Notes: a model not told the origin generated them from the letters alone. 64,000 nt of DNA from Paenibacillus lacisoli (GCF_030580655.1 NZ_JAUQTB010000008.1:1-64000); one strand, 5' to 3'; shown: positions 9,026 to 20,864, numbered from the stretch's first letter. Made by a program: numbers and translations.

Positions 9026-10320
9026 TTGAACGTTATAGCAGACCGGAAATGAGAGCCATCTGGACGGAGGAGAACAAATTCAAGGCATGGCTTGAAGTGG
9101 AACTGTGTGCAACAGAAGCATGGGCCGAGCTGGGGGTAGTTCCCAAAGAAGACGCAGCGCTGCTGCGCGAGAAGGCTTCTTTTGATATCGACCGGATCTA
9201 TGAAATTGAGCAGGAGACACGTCATGATGTGATCGCCTTCACCCGTACAGTGTCCGAGAGCCTTGGAGCCGAACGCAAATGGGTGCATTATGGTCTGACT
9301 TCGACGGACGTGGTAGATACCGCTCTTGGATACCTGCTGAAGCAGGCGAACGAAATCCTGGAGAAAGATATTCTTAATTTTATTGAAATTTTGAAGGATA
9401 AAGCGATCGCCTACAAGGATACCCCGATGATGGGACGTACCCATGGTGTACACGCTGAGCCGACTACATTCGGCCTCAAGATGGCCCTGTGGCATGAGGA
9501 AATGAAGCGCAACCTGGAACGCTTCCGTCATGCGGCTGACAATGTCCAGTACGGTAAAATTTCCGGCGCGGTGGGCACCTATGCGAATATTGATCCTTTT
9601 GTAGAGGAGTTTGTCTGCCGCAAGCTGGGAACCAGCCCTGCACCGATCTCGACCCAGACGCTGCAGCGTGACCGTCATGCTGAATATATGGCTGCATTGG
9701 CGTTGATCGCGACTTCCCTGGACAAGTTTGCAACGGAAATCCGTGCGCTGCAGAAGAGTGAATTCCGTGAAGTGGAAGAAGCTTTTGCCAAGGGTCAAAA
9801 AGGGTCCTCCGCCATGCCGCACAAGCGCAATCCGATCGGCAGCGAGAACATCTCCGGCCTGTCCCGCGTCATCCGCGGTCACATGGTATCAGCATATGAG
9901 AACGTAACACTCTGGCATGAACGCGATATCTCTCATTCCTCTGTGGAACGCATCATTCTGCCGGATGCGACGATGCTGCTGAACTACATGCTGAATCGCT
10001 TCGGCAATATTGTGAAGAATCTGACGGTATTCCCTGAGAACATGAAGCGCAATATGGCCCGCACATTCGGTGTTCCATTCTCCGGCCGTATTATGACGAA
10101 GCTGATCGACAAAGGCTTCAGCCGCGAGCAGGCTTACGATACCGTGCAGCCGCGTGCGATGCAGGCCTGGGAAGAACAGCGCCAGTTCCGCGATATCGTG
10201 GAGTCTACACCGGAGATCACTGAAGCGCTCAGCCCGGAAGAGATTGAGGATGCGTTCAACCCGGCTTGGCATTTGAAGCATGTGGATACCATTTTCAACA
10301 AGCTGGGTCTGACAAAGTAA
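9022..10320 (+). CDS. purB: adenylosuccinate lyase
   Basis: Cleaves SAICAR to AICAR and adenylosuccinate to AMP, so it acts twice in purine synthesis. The 432-residue protein starts [14 protein letters not shown]. It carries the fumarase/aspartase signature [16 protein letters not shown] and the catalytic histidine region [15 protein letters not shown], plus [15 protein letters not shown] site at 9006-9010, inside the end of purK, and the ATGA overlap support the ATG at 9022 over an upstream in-frame start. The length matches Bacillus PurB. Confidence 0.97.
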   Translation: MIERYSRPEMRAIWTEENKFKAWLEVELCATEAWAELGVVPKEDAALLREKASFDIDRIYEIEQETRHDVIAFTRTVSESLGAERKWVHYGLTSTDVVDTALGYLLKQANEILEKDILNFIEILKDKAIAYKDTPMMGRTHGVHAEPTTFGLKMALWHEEMKRNLERFRHAADNVQYGKISGAVGTYANIDPFVEEFVCRKLGTSPAPISTQTLQRDRHAEYMAALALIATSLDKFATEIRALQKSEFREVEEAFAKGQKGSSAMPHKRNPIGSENISGLSRVIRGHMVSAYENVTLWHERDISHSSVERIILPDATMLLNYMLNRFGNIVKNLTVFPENMKRNMARTFGVPFSGRIMTKLIDKGFSREQAYDTVQPRAMQAWEEQRQFRDIVESTPEITEALSPEEIEDAFNPAWHLKHVDTIFNKLGLTK

Positions 10321-10400
10321 TTGGATTAATTGTATAAAGCTGTGTAATGGATAGATGAACTGCCGGATCAACCAGATTTCAAGGAAAGAAGGGCTATGAA

Positions 10401-11279
10401 ATGGCTTTGTCCACTGCTGTGGAACTGATCAATGCTCCTCTGCTCTACAAAGGGAAAGTGCGGGAGCTGTACGACCTGGGTGAACATTATTTGATCGTCG
10501 TGACCGACCGGATCTCTGCTTTTGACTACGTTTTGGAGCCGCCGGTGCCGGAAAAGGGGAATGTGCTCAACCAGCTGAGCGCCTTCTGGTTCGAGCAGAC
10601 GAAGGACCTGATGGATAATCATGTCGTTCATACGGATGTGACCAAACTCGGCGATCTGGTTAAAGATCCGGACGCCCTGCGCAGCCGGATTATGGTGACC
10701 CGCAAAGCACAGCGCATTGATATTGAGTGTGTCGTGCGCGGATACATCACCGGCGGGGGCTGGCGCCAGTACCAGCAGACCGGCGAGGTTAACGGGATCA
10801 GGCTCCCTGAAGGCATGCGCAAGAACGAACGCCTGCCGCAGCCGATCTTCACACCTGCTGCCAAGAACGATGTCGGTCATGACGAAGACATCTCGATTGC
10901 AGCCATGGCTGAGCTGGTCGGCGAAGAGCTGACCCGTGAGCTGGAAGAGAAAAGCCTGCGCCTCTACGAATACGCCCGTCACTACTGCGACAGCCGGGGC
11001 ATCCTTCTGGCAGACTGCAAATTTGAATTCGGGATCGTGGATGGCAAGGTGATCCTGATTGATGAAATCTTCACCCCGGATTCCTCGCGCTTCTGGGACA
11101 AAGCCAATTATGCCCTCGACATCGAAATCGACAGTATGGACAAAGAGCCGGTCCGCAGCTACCTTGCTGCCTCGGACTGGGATAAGAACAGTACACCGGA
11201 TCCGCTGCCAGCGGAAGTGGTGGAAGCCACAACCACAAGATACGTAGATATTTGGAAACGTCTTGCGGAACAATCCTAA
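10401..11279 (+). CDS. purC: SAICAR synthetase
   Basis: Phosphoribosylaminoimidazole-succinocarboxamide synthase joins aspartate to CAIR using ATP. The 292-residue protein begins MALSTAVELINAPLLYKGKV and has the family motifs YKGKVRELYDLG, TDRISAFDY and DEIFTPDSSRFWDK. A 25-residue segment around ITGGGWRQYQQTGEVNG is typical of the longer SAICAR synthetases rather than the compact Bacillus subtilis form. It is preceded by an 80-base gap after purB, with AAGAAGGGCT before the ATG. Confidence 0.95.
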   Translation: MALSTAVELINAPLLYKGKVRELYDLGEHYLIVVTDRISAFDYVLEPPVPEKGNVLNQLSAFWFEQTKDLMDNHVVHTDVTKLGDLVKDPDALRSRIMVTRKAQRIDIECVVRGYITGGGWRQYQQTGEVNGIRLPEGMRKNERLPQPIFTPAAKNDVGHDEDISIAAMAELVGEELTRELEEKSLRLYEYARHYCDSRGILLADCKFEFGIVDGKVILIDEIFTPDSSRFWDKANYALDIEIDSMDKEPVRSYLAASDWDKNSTPDPLPAEVVEATTTRYVDIWKRLAEQS

Positions 11280-11367
11280 GCCTTGCAGAACAGTCATAAC
11301 CGCAGCCTAGAAACGAACTTTATCATTATTTTCATACCCATCCACTCTGAGGAGGAACAAGATTAAC

Positions 11368-11613
11368 ATGATTAAAGCGACCGTCTATGTCACCATCAAA
11401 CAAAGCGTACTGGATCCGCAGGGAGTTGCCGTTCAAGGTGCGCTGCATTCCATGGGATTCGGTGAAGTGGAGAATGTACGCATTGGCAAATACATGGAAC
11501 TGAACCTGGATACCACCGATGCTGCGGCAGCGGAAGAACGGGTCAAGGCGATGTGTGAGAAGCTGCTGGCGAACACCGTCATCGAAGATTACCGCTACGA
11601 ATTGGAGGTTTAA
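11368..11613 (+). CDS. purS: FGAM synthase subunit PurS
   Basis: Small structural subunit of the three-part formylglycinamidine ribonucleotide synthase of Gram-positive bacteria; it bridges PurL and PurQ. The 81-residue protein starts [19 protein letters not shown] and contains the characteristic G--V---R-GK--EL pattern ([16 protein letters not shown]). GAGGAGGAAC lies before the ATG. Four bases separate it from purQ. Confidence 0.96.
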   Translation: MIKATVYVTIKQSVLDPQGVAVQGALHSMGFGEVENVRIGKYMELNLDTTDAAAAEERVKAMCEKLLANTVIEDYRYELEV

Positions 11614-11617
11614 TTCC

Positions 11618-12307
11618 ATGAAATTTGCAGTATTGGTCTTTCCCGGTTCCAACTGTGACATTGACTGCTACAAAGCCATCGAAGACACCGTAGGTGAGCC
11701 GGTAGATTATGTATGGCATACAGCAACGGATCTGACACCTTATGATTGTATTCTTGTTCCCGGAGGGTTTTCCTACGGTGACTATCTGCGCTGCGGCGCC
11801 ATTTCCCGGTTTGCCCCGGTTATGAATGAAGTGGCGAAGGCTGCGGAGCAGGGCAAATATATTCTGGGCATCTGCAACGGCTTTCAGATTCTGACTGAAG
11901 CCGGACTGCTGCCAGGCGCGCTGCGCCGCAATATGTCCATGAAATTTCTCTGCCATGATGTAGTATTGAAAGTAGAGAACAATCAAACCCCGTTTACACG
12001 TGATTATGAGCAGGGGGAAGAGATTGTGATCCCGATTGCCCATGGTGAAGGCAACTATTACTGCGACGAAGAGACGATGGCCCGCCTGCAGGCAAACAAC
12101 CAGATCGTCTTCACATACAAGAGTAATCCGAACGGCTCCATCAACGATATTGCAGGAATCAGCAATGAGCGAGGCAATGTACTGGGGATGATGCCTCACC
12201 CGGAGCGTGCGGTCAGCGAGCTGCTGGGCACGAAAGACGGACAACGGATGTTCACATCCATACTAAACGCTTGGAGGGATCAGCATGGCGCAGCAACTGT
12301 CCGCTAA
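11618..12307 (+). CDS. purQ: FGAM synthase glutaminase subunit PurQ
   Basis: Class I glutamine amidotransferase that supplies ammonia to PurL. The 229-residue protein begins [17 protein letters not shown]. The nucleophile cysteine is in [11 protein letters not shown], and the His-Glu pair is in [14 protein letters not shown]. An open frame extends upstream into purS, but the ATG at 11618 gives the family start and follows GGAGGT in the end of purS. The 3' end overlaps purL by 23 bases. Confidence 0.97.
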   Translation: MKFAVLVFPGSNCDIDCYKAIEDTVGEPVDYVWHTATDLTPYDCILVPGGFSYGDYLRCGAISRFAPVMNEVAKAAEQGKYILGICNGFQILTEAGLLPGALRRNMSMKFLCHDVVLKVENNQTPFTRDYEQGEEIVIPIAHGEGNYYCDEETMARLQANNQIVFTYKSNPNGSINDIAGISNERGNVLGMMPHPERAVSELLGTKDGQRMFTSILNAWRDQHGAATVR

Positions 12308-14528
12308 GGAACCGACGGCAGAGCAAATTGCCGAGCATAAACTGTATCAGCAAATGGGCGTATCGGACAGCGAGTATGCGCTGATCTGCGAATTCATGGG
12401 GCGTCAGCCGAACTACACCGAGATTGGCGTATTCAGTGTCATGTGGTCCGAGCACTGCGCTTACAAGAATTCCAAGCCGCTGCTGCGCCGCTTCCCGACC
12501 AGCGGTCCGCGTGTCCTGATGGGACCAGGCGAAGGTGCGGGGATCGTTGATATCGGCGATAATCAGGCCGTCGTATTCAAGATCGAGAGTCATAACCATC
12601 CTTCAGCGGTAGAACCGTTCCAGGGCGCAGCTACAGGCGTGGGCGGCATTATCCGTGATATTTTCTCCATGGGGGCAAGGCCCATCGCTACATTGAACTC
12701 CCTGCGTTTTGGCAAGCTGGAGAGTGACCGTGTAAAATACCTGTTCGAGCATGTTGTATCCGGTATTGCCGGTTACGGCAACTGTATCGGTATTCCGACC
12801 GTCGGCGGCGAGGTTGTATTCGACGAGAGCTATGAGGGCAACCCGCTCGTTAACGCGATGTGTGTCGGTCTGATTGATCATGATAAAATCCAGCGCGGTG
12901 TAGCCAAAGGTGTAGGCAACCCGGTCTTCTATGTAGGCCCGCCAACCGGTCGTGACGGCATCCACGGCGCGACTTTCGCTTCGGTAGAGCTGACAGAAGA
13001 GTCCGAGTCCAAGCGTACAGCCGTACAGGTCGGCGATCCATTCATGGAGAAGCTGGTCATGGAATCCTGTCTTGAGCTGATCGACAGCGGTATTGTGCTT
13101 GGTATTCAAGATATGGGCGCAGCAGGACTGACCTGCTCCAGTGCAGAGATGGCAAGTAAAGCCGGCAACGGTCTGGAGCTGTACCTTGACCAGGTGCCGC
13201 AGCGTGAAGAAGGCATGACGCCTTACGAAATGATGCTGTCCGAATCCCAGGAGCGGATGCTGTTCGTTGTTGAACCAAAGGATGAAGCGCAGGCGCGTGA
13301 AATTTTCGACCGCTGGGGTGTCATCTGTGCAAAGGTCGGCAAAGTGACGGACGACGGCCGCTTGAAGCTGATCCATCATGGTGAGGTTGTCGGGGATATG
13401 CCAGTGACTGCTCTGGTGGATGAGTGCCCGATCTACAGCAAGCCTTCGGAAGTGCCTGCTTATTATAAGGAGAATGAAGGGGTTGATACCCTTCGTTATG
13501 AAGAAGTTACAGACCTGAATGGCGCATTGCGTCAAGTGCTGTCTTCTCCTAGCGTGGCAAGCAAAGCCTGGGTTTACGAGCAGTATGATTATATGGTTCG
13601 TACGAGCACAGCGGTTCGTCCAGGCTCGGACGCTGCTGTCGTGACAATCCGCGGAACCCGCAAGGGACTGGCGATGACGACAGACTGCAACGGACGTTAT
13701 GTGTATCTGGACCCTGAAGTGGGTGGACGGATCGCAGTCAGCGAGGCTGCACGGAATATCGTTTGCAGCGGCGCAGAACCTTTGGCTATTACGGACAACC
13801 TGAACTTCGGCAGTCCGGAGAAGCCGGATATCTTTTGGCAGATGGAGAAGGCGGTTGACGGTATGGCCGAAGCCTGCCGTGTGCTGGATACCCCGGTCAT
13901 CGGCGGCAACGTGAGTCTGTATAATGAGAACGCCAAGGGCGCGATCTATCCGACACCGGTCGTCGGCATGGTTGGTCTCGTACATGATACAGATCACATT
14001 ACAACCCAGGGCTTCAAAGCGGAAGGGGATGTTATCCTGCTGCTGGGCGACACCAAGGCTGAACTGGGCGGCAGTGAATTCCAGGCTGTCGTTCACAATG
14101 TATCCGAAGGACGTCCGCCGGAGCTGAATCTTGATATCGAGAAGAAGCTGCTGTCCACGGTGCTGGGTGCCATTCAACTGGGTCTCGTGCGCTCTGCGCA
14201 TGATCTGGCTGAAGGCGGTCTGGCTGTGGCGCTGGCTGAGTCCTGCATCAGCGGTGCTGTAGGGGCCCAGGTTAACGTGAAGAGCGACCTGCGTCCGGAC
14301 TGGGCTCTGTTCAGTGAGAGTCAGTCCCGTATTCTGCTGTCGGCTTCTCCGGATAAAGCGGCCGCGCTGGAGACCTATATTGCAAGTCAAGGTATATCTG
14401 TACAGACGATTGGACGGGTAGAAGGAACGGAATTAACCATCGAAGTGAACGGACAAGCTGCAGTCAACGAGCCTGTGGAAGGATTGAAGCAGGTCTGGGA
14501 GGATGTTATTCCATGTCTGATGAAGTAA
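12285..14528 (+). CDS. purL: FGAM synthase subunit II (PurL, small form)
   Basis: ATP-dependent synthetase subunit that converts FGAR to FGAM with ammonia from PurQ. The 747-residue protein is the short PurL that needs PurS and PurQ, as expected from the neighbours. Visible features are the metal and ATP site [20 protein letters not shown], the [14 protein letters not shown] segment, and the second-half motif [16 protein letters not shown] with GGNVSLYNE. Overlaps with purQ (23 bases) and purF (16 bases) point to translational coupling. Confidence 0.97.
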   Translation: MAQQLSAKEPTAEQIAEHKLYQQMGVSDSEYALICEFMGRQPNYTEIGVFSVMWSEHCAYKNSKPLLRRFPTSGPRVLMGPGEGAGIVDIGDNQAVVFKIESHNHPSAVEPFQGAATGVGGIIRDIFSMGARPIATLNSLRFGKLESDRVKYLFEHVVSGIAGYGNCIGIPTVGGEVVFDESYEGNPLVNAMCVGLIDHDKIQRGVAKGVGNPVFYVGPPTGRDGIHGATFASVELTEESESKRTAVQVGDPFMEKLVMESCLELIDSGIVLGIQDMGAAGLTCSSAEMASKAGNGLELYLDQVPQREEGMTPYEMMLSESQERMLFVVEPKDEAQAREIFDRWGVICAKVGKVTDDGRLKLIHHGEVVGDMPVTALVDECPIYSKPSEVPAYYKENEGVDTLRYEEVTDLNGALRQVLSSPSVASKAWVYEQYDYMVRTSTAVRPGSDAAVVTIRGTRKGLAMTTDCNGRYVYLDPEVGGRIAVSEAARNIVCSGAEPLAITDNLNFGSPEKPDIFWQMEKAVDGMAEACRVLDTPVIGGNVSLYNENAKGAIYPTPVVGMVGLVHDTDHITTQGFKAEGDVILLLGDTKAELGGSEFQAVVHNVSEGRPPELNLDIEKKLLSTVLGAIQLGLVRSAHDLAEGGLAVALAESCISGAVGAQVNVKSDLRPDWALFSESQSRILLSASPDKAAALETYIASQGISVQTIGRVEGTELTIEVNGQAAVNEPVEGLKQVWEDVIPCLMK

Positions 14529-16000
14529 CAGCACGGACGCTCTGGAATGGTGATTATTACAACGAAGGCTCCGGCAAGGACGGGCTGTTCGATAAATTAA
14601 AAGAAGAGTGCGGGGTGTTCGGGGTGTACAGACACCCTGACGCCGCTTCTTTGTCTTATTATGGACTGCATGCGCTTCAGCACCGCGGGGAGGAAAGTGC
14701 CGGCATGTGCGTCAGCAGCGGGCCGGATTTCAATTATCACCGGGGAATGGGGCTGGTGAAGGAAGTATTCGACAAAGATATGATGGCTACGCTGGTGGGT
14801 GACATTGCGATTGGGCATGTCCGTTATTCTACCAGCGGGGACAGCAAGCTGACGAATGCCCAGCCTCTGGTCTTCAAGTACCGGGACGGCAATCTGGCGG
14901 TAGCGACTAACGGCAATATCGTTAACGCGCCGCAGATCCGCCGGGAACTGGAACAGAGCGGTTCCATCTTCCAGACCACCAGTGACACCGAGGTTGTGGC
15001 CCATCTGATCGCACGTTCCCCGAAAGGACTGGTGGACGCCGCGAAGGACGCGCTGAACCGGATTGTCGGCGGATTCGCTTTTCTGATTATGACCAATGAC
15101 AAGCTGCTGGTAGCATCGGATCCGCACGGCCTGCGTCCATTGACGATGGGCAAATTGGGAGACGCGTACCTGTTTGCCTCTGAGACATGCGCGCTGGAGA
15201 CCATTGGCGCCGAGCTGATTCGCGATATTGAGCCTGGCGAGCTGCTGGTCCTGGATGAGAACGGGCTTCTCGAGGAACGGTTTGCGAACCACAACCGCGA
15301 GCACCGCAAAGCTTTGTGCGCGATGGAATATATTTATTTTGCCAGACCGGACAGTGATATGAATGGAGCCAACCTGCATGCCGCACGCAAGCGGATGGGG
15401 AGCCGGATGGCGGTCGAATCCTTCGTGGATGCGGACGTCGTTACCGGGGTGCCGGATTCCAGCATTTCCGCGGCGATCGGTTATGCCGAGCAGACGGGCA
15501 TTCCGTACGAGCTGGGGATGATCAAGAACAAGTATACGGGACGCACGTTCATCCAGCCGAGCCAGGAGCTGCGGGAGCAGGGAGTCAAAATGAAGCTGAG
15601 CGCTGTACGCCGTGTCGTCGAGGGTAAGCGCGTCGTAATGATCGATGACTCGATCGTGCGCGGGACAACATCCCGCCGGATCGTGAATATGCTGCGGGAT
15701 GCGGGCGCGACCGAGGTTCATGTGCGGATCACATCACCGCCGTTCAAAAATCCCTGCTTCTACGGGATTGATACGCCGGATCGTCGTGAGCTGATTGCTT
15801 CTTCGAAAAGCATTGAGGAAATCTGCCGCGAGATTAACGCGGATTCCTTGTCTTTCCTCAGCCCGGAGGGATTGATTACCGCGGTGGGCGGGGACAACGA
15901 GACGGATTACAAGGGCGGCCTCTGTATGGCCTGCTTCGATAACGATTACCCGACGAATATCGACTTTGACGGGGAAGAGAAATTCGGCTGCGGGTGTTAG
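14513..16000 (+). CDS. purF: amidophosphoribosyltransferase
   Basis: Commits PRPP to purine synthesis by forming phosphoribosylamine from glutamine. The precursor has a 32-residue propeptide ending KEE before Cys33 ([12 protein letters not shown]), the N-terminal nucleophile after cleavage. The PRPP site is [16 protein letters not shown]. Cysteines in [10 protein letters not shown] and in the C-terminal GCGC, with CMAC, fit the 4Fe-4S cluster of the oxygen-sensitive Bacillus-type enzyme. The ATG lies inside the end of purL. Confidence 0.97.
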   Translation: MSDEVTARTLWNGDYYNEGSGKDGLFDKLKEECGVFGVYRHPDAASLSYYGLHALQHRGEESAGMCVSSGPDFNYHRGMGLVKEVFDKDMMATLVGDIAIGHVRYSTSGDSKLTNAQPLVFKYRDGNLAVATNGNIVNAPQIRRELEQSGSIFQTTSDTEVVAHLIARSPKGLVDAAKDALNRIVGGFAFLIMTNDKLLVASDPHGLRPLTMGKLGDAYLFASETCALETIGAELIRDIEPGELLVLDENGLLEERFANHNREHRKALCAMEYIYFARPDSDMNGANLHAARKRMGSRMAVESFVDADVVTGVPDSSISAAIGYAEQTGIPYELGMIKNKYTGRTFIQPSQELREQGVKMKLSAVRRVVEGKRVVMIDDSIVRGTTSRRIVNMLRDAGATEVHVRITSPPFKNPCFYGIDTPDRRELIASSKSIEEICREINADSLSFLSPEGLITAVGGDNETDYKGGLCMACFDNDYPTNIDFDGEEKFGCGC

Positions 16001-16030
16001 TGAGGAATAAAATGGTGTGATGGGCAGTAA

Positions 16031-16064
16031 AGTTCATGCCTTTAACAGTGTTAGGGCATGAACT
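16031..16064 (+). other. hairpin between purF and purM
   Basis: A perfect ten-base-pair stem, AGTTCATGCC with GGCATGAACT, around a 14-base loop. No T tract follows, so it is not a standard terminator. It may be an RNA stability or processing element between the two halves of the operon; that role is inference. Confidence 0.6.
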
Positions 16065-16098
16065 AATTTGATTTATTACTCAAGGGAGTGTGACGAAG

Positions 16099-17139
16099 TT
16101 GTCCGAAGCATACAAAAACGCCGGGGTAGACATTGCGGCCGGTAATGAAGCGGTAGAGCGGATGAAAAAGCATGTGAAGCGTACCTTCCGTCCGGAAGTG
16201 ATGACTGACCTGGGTGGTTTTGGAGCTTTGTTCGGTCTGAACAAAGACAAATACGAAGAGCCTGTGCTGGTGTCCGGTACCGATGGTGTAGGAACGAAGC
16301 TGAAGATCGCGTTCGCGATGGACAAGCATGATACGATCGGGATCGACGCTGTGGCCATGTGCGTTAACGATATTGTCGTTCAGGGTGCCGAGCCGCTCTT
16401 CTTCCTCGACTATCTGGCTTGCGACAAGGTGCTGCCTGAGAAGATTGAAGCTATCGTAGCTGGTATTGCTGAAGGCTGCCATCAATCGGGCTGTGCCCTG
16501 ATCGGCGGAGAGACCGCGGAAATGCCGGGGATGTACAGCAGCGGAGAATATGATATTGCAGGTTTCACCGTGGGTGTGGTGGATAAGAGTAAAATCATTA
16601 ACGGGTCGACGATTGCACCAGGGGATGCCGTGATCGGTCTAGCATCCAGCGGGGTTCACAGCAACGGCTTCTCGCTCGTTCGCCGTCTGCTGCTAGAGCA
16701 GTCCGGATACAGCCTGCAGGACGAGATTGAGGAATTGGGAGGAACCCTTGGAGATACTCTTCTTGTACCTACCAAAATCTACGTTAAATCCGTGCTGGCC
16801 CTGCTCGAACAGCTACCAGTCAAGGGGATGGCCCATATCACAGGCGGCGGCTTTATTGAGAATATCCCGCGTGTGCTGCCTGACAGCGTTAATGTGGATA
16901 TCAATTACGGCTCCTGGCCGATTCTGCCGATCTTCGAGCTGATGCAGCGTAAGGGTGAAATCTCGAACCGCGACATGTTCACAACCTTCAATATGGGGAT
17001 TGGTCTCGTCATGGTTGTGAAGGAAGAACATGCGCAGCAGGCGCTTGAACTTCTGAAGCAGCAGGGTGAAGAGGCCTACCTGATTGGCCGTGTTACCGAA
17101 GGCGAAGCCCAAGTGACCTTCACGGGAGCGGAAGTCTAA
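16099..17139 (+). CDS. purM: phosphoribosylformylglycinamidine cyclo-ligase (AIR synthetase)
   Basis: Closes the imidazole ring of FGAM to AIR with ATP. The protein starts at TTG 16099, giving [15 protein letters not shown], which matches the usual PurM N terminus. A GTG nine bases upstream lies only two bases from the GGGAG site and is less likely. Motifs include [15 protein letters not shown] and [11 protein letters not shown], with the C-terminal [13 protein letters not shown]. The stop codon's last base is the first base of purN. Confidence 0.95.
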   Translation: MSEAYKNAGVDIAAGNEAVERMKKHVKRTFRPEVMTDLGGFGALFGLNKDKYEEPVLVSGTDGVGTKLKIAFAMDKHDTIGIDAVAMCVNDIVVQGAEPLFFLDYLACDKVLPEKIEAIVAGIAEGCHQSGCALIGGETAEMPGMYSSGEYDIAGFTVGVVDKSKIINGSTIAPGDAVIGLASSGVHSNGFSLVRRLLLEQSGYSLQDEIEELGGTLGDTLLVPTKIYVKSVLALLEQLPVKGMAHITGGGFIENIPRVLPDSVNVDINYGSWPILPIFELMQRKGEISNRDMFTTFNMGIGLVMVVKEEHAQQALELLKQQGEEAYLIGRVTEGEAQVTFTGAEV

Positions 17140-17765
17140 TGCCTGATTTTCGTATTGCGGTTTTCGCCTCCGGGCAGGGAGGGAACTTTCAAGCGCTGGT
17201 GGATGCCGCAGAGCAAGGGGGTCTGGGAGCTTCTGTAGAGCTGCTGGTTTGTGATAAAGCCCAGGCTCCTGTCGTACAGCGTGCCCGTAAAGCCGGTATT
17301 GACGTACATCTGTTTGACCCCAAGCAGTACAGCGCGAGAGAAGAATATGAAGCGGAGATCGTGGGGATTCTGCAGCGCAAAGACATTGATCTTGTCGTAT
17401 TGGCAGGATATATGAGACTGCTGACGTCCACGATGGTGGATGCCTACCAGGGCAGACTGATTAACATTCACCCATCCCTGCTGCCTGCTTTTCCGGGCAA
17501 AAATGCGATCGGACAAGCTCTCGACTATGGTGTCAAAGTGACGGGTGTAACCATTCATTATGTCGATGGCGGTATGGATACCGGTCCGATTATTGCCCAG
17601 CATGCCGTCGAAATCCAGTCGGGTGATACGCAGGAATCACTGGCTGTGTCCATTCATGAGATCGAGCAGCAGCTGTATCCACAGGTCGTATCCTGGTTTG
17701 CACAGGGCAGAGTGAAGCTTGAGGGCCGATCCGTAACCGTGCTGGAGCCGGAAAACAAGGTATAA
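17139..17765 (+). CDS. purN: phosphoribosylglycinamide formyltransferase
   Basis: Transfers a formyl group from 10-formyl-tetrahydrofolate to GAR. The 208-residue protein has the substrate loop FASGQGGNFQAL, the catalytic Asn-His-Asp set in INIHPSLLPAFPG and HYVDGGMDTGPII. ATG and the purM stop share one base. The length is normal for PurN. Confidence 0.97.
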   Translation: MPDFRIAVFASGQGGNFQALVDAAEQGGLGASVELLVCDKAQAPVVQRARKAGIDVHLFDPKQYSAREEYEAEIVGILQRKDIDLVVLAGYMRLLTSTMVDAYQGRLINIHPSLLPAFPGKNAIGQALDYGVKVTGVTIHYVDGGMDTGPIIAQHAVEIQSGDTQESLAVSIHEIEQQLYPQVVSWFAQGRVKLEGRSVTVLEPENKV

Positions 17766-17857
17766 TATGATAAATTGTCGCATGTGAAGGGCAACGAACA
17801 GCATGATACGATATTTCTCGGGAAATAAACCGTTTATTTATTGGAGGAGGAGCAAGC

Positions 17858-19405
17858 GTGGGAATCAAAAGAGCATTGGTCAGTGTATCGGATAAACGGG
17901 GGATCGTGGATTTTTGCCGCGAGCTGTCTGCATTGGGAGTAGAAATCATCTCGACAGGCGGGACAAGCAGCCTGCTGTCGAAGGAAGGGATTCCAGTGAT
18001 CGGAATCTCGGAAGTAACCGGATTTCCGGAGATCATGGATGGACGTGTCAAAACCCTGCATCCGGCGGTTCACAGCGGTCTGCTGGCTGTGCGTGACAAT
18101 GCCGAGCACCAGCGTCAAATGCAGGAGCTGGGATTGGACTATATCGACCTCGTGGTCGTGAATCTGTATCCTTTTGCCGAAACGATTGCGAAACCGGATG
18201 TCACCTACGAAGATGCAATTGAGAACATTGATATCGGCGGACCCACGATGCTGCGTTCGGCAGCCAAAAACCATGCGTTCGTATCTGTGGTTGTGGATGC
18301 CGACGATTATGCAGTTGTACTGGACGAAGTCCGCAGCAGCGGGGATACGACACTTGAAACCCGCAAACGGCTTGCAGCCAAAGTTTTCCGCCATACAGCG
18401 GCTTACGATGCCCTGATTTCCGATTATCTGTCGAATGTTACTGGCGACCCGCTTCCAGAGCGTTTTACTGTCACGTATGAGAAAATTCAAGATCTGCGTT
18501 ATGGAGAGAATCCGCATCAGCAGGCTGCCTTCTACCGTAAGCCGCTGGCTGCCGAAGGCACGTTGACCACAGCGAAGCAGCTGCATGGCAAGGAACTTTC
18601 CTACAACAATATTAACGACGCGAATGCTGCGCTGCAGATCGTTAAGGAGTTCACAGAGCCTGCGGTCGTTGCGGTCAAGCATATGAATCCTTGCGGTGTA
18701 GGGATTGGCGAGAGCATTTATGAAGCGTATTCCAAAGCTTATGCAGCAGATCCGACTTCAATTTTTGGCGGAATTGTGGCTGCAAACCGGATCATCGACA
18801 GCGATACTGCTCATAAGCTGAGTGAGATTTTCCTGGAAATCGTACTGGCACCTGGTTTTACAGACGAAGCGCTGGAGATCCTCACGAAGAAGAAGAACAT
18901 TCGTCTGCTGGAGATGGGCGAGCTGGGTGCGGCGCATGAGCGTGAGAGCCAGTTTGTTGTTACGTCCATTGAAGGCGGTATGGTCGTTCAGCAGAGCGAT
19001 CTGCACTCCATCACGGAGGATGACCTGCAGGTAGCCACAGACCGTAAGCCAACAGAAGAAGAGCTGAAACAGCTGCTGTTCGGCTGGAAAGTGGTCAAGC
19101 ATGTAAAATCCAATGCGATTGTTCTTGCTGCAGATGATATGACCGTAGGTGTTGGTGCAGGCCAAATGAACCGCGTGGGCGCAGCGAAAATTGCCATCGA
19201 GCAGGCCGGTGACAAAGCCAAGGGAGCCGTACTCGCTTCGGATGCCTTTTTCCCAATGGGCGATACGCTGGAGCTGGCTGCCAAAGCCGGCATTACCGCG
19301 GTTATTCAGCCGGGCGGCTCGATCAAGGACGAAGAGTCCATTAAGGTGGCGAATGAATACGGCATCGCGATGGTGTTCACCGGCGTCCGCCATTTCAAAC
19401 ATTAA
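17858..19405 (+). CDS. purH: bifunctional AICAR transformylase / IMP cyclohydrolase
   Basis: Catalyses the last two steps to IMP. The 515-residue protein starts at GTG 17858 after GGAGGAGGA. The N-terminal cyclohydrolase half has [24 protein letters not shown] and [15 protein letters not shown]. The transformylase half carries the K-H active site in [14 protein letters not shown] and ends with the FFPMGD and GGSIKD motifs. A 92-base gap separates it from purN. Confidence 0.97.
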   Translation: MGIKRALVSVSDKRGIVDFCRELSALGVEIISTGGTSSLLSKEGIPVIGISEVTGFPEIMDGRVKTLHPAVHSGLLAVRDNAEHQRQMQELGLDYIDLVVVNLYPFAETIAKPDVTYEDAIENIDIGGPTMLRSAAKNHAFVSVVVDADDYAVVLDEVRSSGDTTLETRKRLAAKVFRHTAAYDALISDYLSNVTGDPLPERFTVTYEKIQDLRYGENPHQQAAFYRKPLAAEGTLTTAKQLHGKELSYNNINDANAALQIVKEFTEPAVVAVKHMNPCGVGIGESIYEAYSKAYAADPTSIFGGIVAANRIIDSDTAHKLSEIFLEIVLAPGFTDEALEILTKKKNIRLLEMGELGAAHERESQFVVTSIEGGMVVQQSDLHSITEDDLQVATDRKPTEEELKQLLFGWKVVKHVKSNAIVLAADDMTVGVGAGQMNRVGAAKIAIEQAGDKAKGAVLASDAFFPMGDTLELAAKAGITAVIQPGGSIKDEESIKVANEYGIAMVFTGVRHFKH

Positions 19406-19462
19406 TCTGCTGAAGAATTCATTGGATTAACGAGTGCAGACGATGAACATATCATCGATCCC

Positions 19463-19562
19463 GGGATACGGTGCGGTGCTTGAAGATGTACGTATCCCTG
19501 TATTGCGGCATGATGCCATCTCGGCTGGATGCTCCGGCATGTGCTGGAGTACCAGCCTTTTT
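19463..19562 (+). terminator. two hairpins with terminator-like end between purH and purD
   Basis: First stem: GGGATACG (19463-19470) with CGTATCCC (19491-19498). Second stem: GGCTGG plus CTCC (from 19523) with GGAG plus CCAGCC (ending 19557), followed by five T's. The second hairpin has the shape of an intrinsic terminator inside the operon and could reduce purD expression or be controlled. Confidence 0.65.
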
Positions 19563-19598
19563 CTATATGATAGATTTAATGGGGAGGCGGAACGGAAA

Positions 19599-20864
19599 AT
19601 GGATATTCTGGTTATCGGCGGCGGCGGCCGCGAGCATGCGATTGTATGGGCTTTGGCCAAAAGTGAGAAGGTGGATACCCTCTACTGCGCACCCGGCAAT
19701 CCGGGTATCGGGCAGCTGGCGGAATGTGTGCCGATCGGCGTTTTTGAGTTCGAGAAGCTGGCGGATTTTGCCGAGGAGAAGAAGGTTGGACTGGTTGTGG
19801 TAGGTCCCGATGACCCGCTCGCAGCTGGCATTGTCGATGTCTTCGAAGCACGTCAGATCCCGGTATTCGGCCCGCGCAAAAATGCGGCTGAGATCGAAGG
19901 CAGCAAAACTTTCATGAAGGATCTGCTGCACAAGTACAATATCCCGACAGCGGCCTACCGCAAATTCGACCAATACGAAGAGGCGCTCGGCTACCTGCGT
20001 ACGCAAAGTGCACCGATCGTGATTAAGGCAGACGGTCTCGCTGCTGGCAAAGGTGTCATTGTTGCAGCCACACTGGAAGAGGCAGAGCAGGCGCTGCAGG
20101 ATATGATGGTAGCCAAAGTGTTCGGGGAAGCCGGAAGCCAGGTGGTGATTGAGGAATTTCTGAGCGGGCAGGAAATGTCGATTCTTTCTTTTGTCGACGG
20201 CGAGACCGTTCGCCCGATGGTGGCCGCGCAGGATCACAAGCCGGTGTATGACGGAGATCGAGGCCCAAATACCGGGGGGATGGGCACTTACAGCCCGCTG
20301 CCTCATGTTCAGGATTCCATCATTGAAGAAGCGATCCGCACGATTATTGAGCCTACAGCCAAAGCGATGGCAGCCGAAGGACGTCCATTCCGCGGTGTGC
20401 TCTTCGCCGGTCTGATGATCTCGCCGGATGGACAGCCGAAGACGATTGAATTTAATGCTCGTTTCGGCGATCCGGAGACCCAGGTGGTGCTCCCGCGTCT
20501 GAACAGTGATCTACTCGATATTTTCCTGGCTGCCGTGAACGGTACGCTGGATCAGGTGGAGATTGAATGGAAAGATGAGGCTGCCGTATGCGTGGTCCTG
20601 GCTTCGGGCGGTTATCCTGCGTCCTATCCGAAGGGCGTGCCGATTCATGGGCTGGACCAGGTAGATGAGGCTGTCGTTTTCCATGCCGGTACGGCGGTCA
20701 ACGAAGAAGGCCAATGGGTGACGAACGGTGGACGGGTGCTCGGCGTTGTCGGTCTGGGTGCTACCATTGCGGATGCACGGGACAAGGCCTACGAACAGGC
20801 CGCGAAGATTGCTTTCGAAGGAAAACATAACCGGACGGATATCGCAGCGAAAGCGCTGGTATAA
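19599..20864 (+). CDS. purD: phosphoribosylamine-glycine ligase (GAR synthetase)
   Basis: ATP-grasp enzyme joining glycine to phosphoribosylamine, the second step of the pathway. The 421-residue protein starts MDILVIGGGGREHAI, the standard PurD N terminus, after GGGGAGGCGG. A long in-frame extension upstream covers the two hairpins and is rejected. Other motifs are IKADGLAAGKGVIVA, GPNTGGMGTYSP and FNARFGDPETQ. It is the last gene of the operon and lies 193 bases after purH, with the terminator-like structure in between. Confidence 0.97.
   Translation: MDILVIGGGGREHAIVWALAKSEKVDTLYCAPGNPGIGQLAECVPIGVFEFEKLADFAEEKKVGLVVVGPDDPLAAGIVDVFEARQIPVFGPRKNAAEIEGSKTFMKDLLHKYNIPTAAYRKFDQYEEALGYLRTQSAPIVIKADGLAAGKGVIVAATLEEAEQALQDMMVAKVFGEAGSQVVIEEFLSGQEMSILSFVDGETVRPMVAAQDHKPVYDGDRGPNTGGMGTYSPLPHVQDSIIEEAIRTIIEPTAKAMAAEGRPFRGVLFAGLMISPDGQPKTIEFNARFGDPETQVVLPRLNSDLLDIFLAAVNGTLDQVEIEWKDEAAVCVVLASGGYPASYPKGVPIHGLDQVDEAVVFHAGTAVNEEGQWVTNGGRVLGVVGLGATIADARDKAYEQAAKIAFEGKHNRTDIAAKALV

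Noticed and set aside
12603-14390. Very long minus-strand frame (595 aa) antisense to purL
   Set aside because: It is a shadow of purL codon usage; it has no ribosome binding site and a low-quality composition. The same holds for other long antisense frames over the purine genes, topB, ilvA and DUF4317.
19434-19598. N-terminal extension of PurD by 55 residues
   Set aside because: The extension covers two hairpins, has no family counterpart, and the ATG at 19599 has a good site and gives the standard PurD start.
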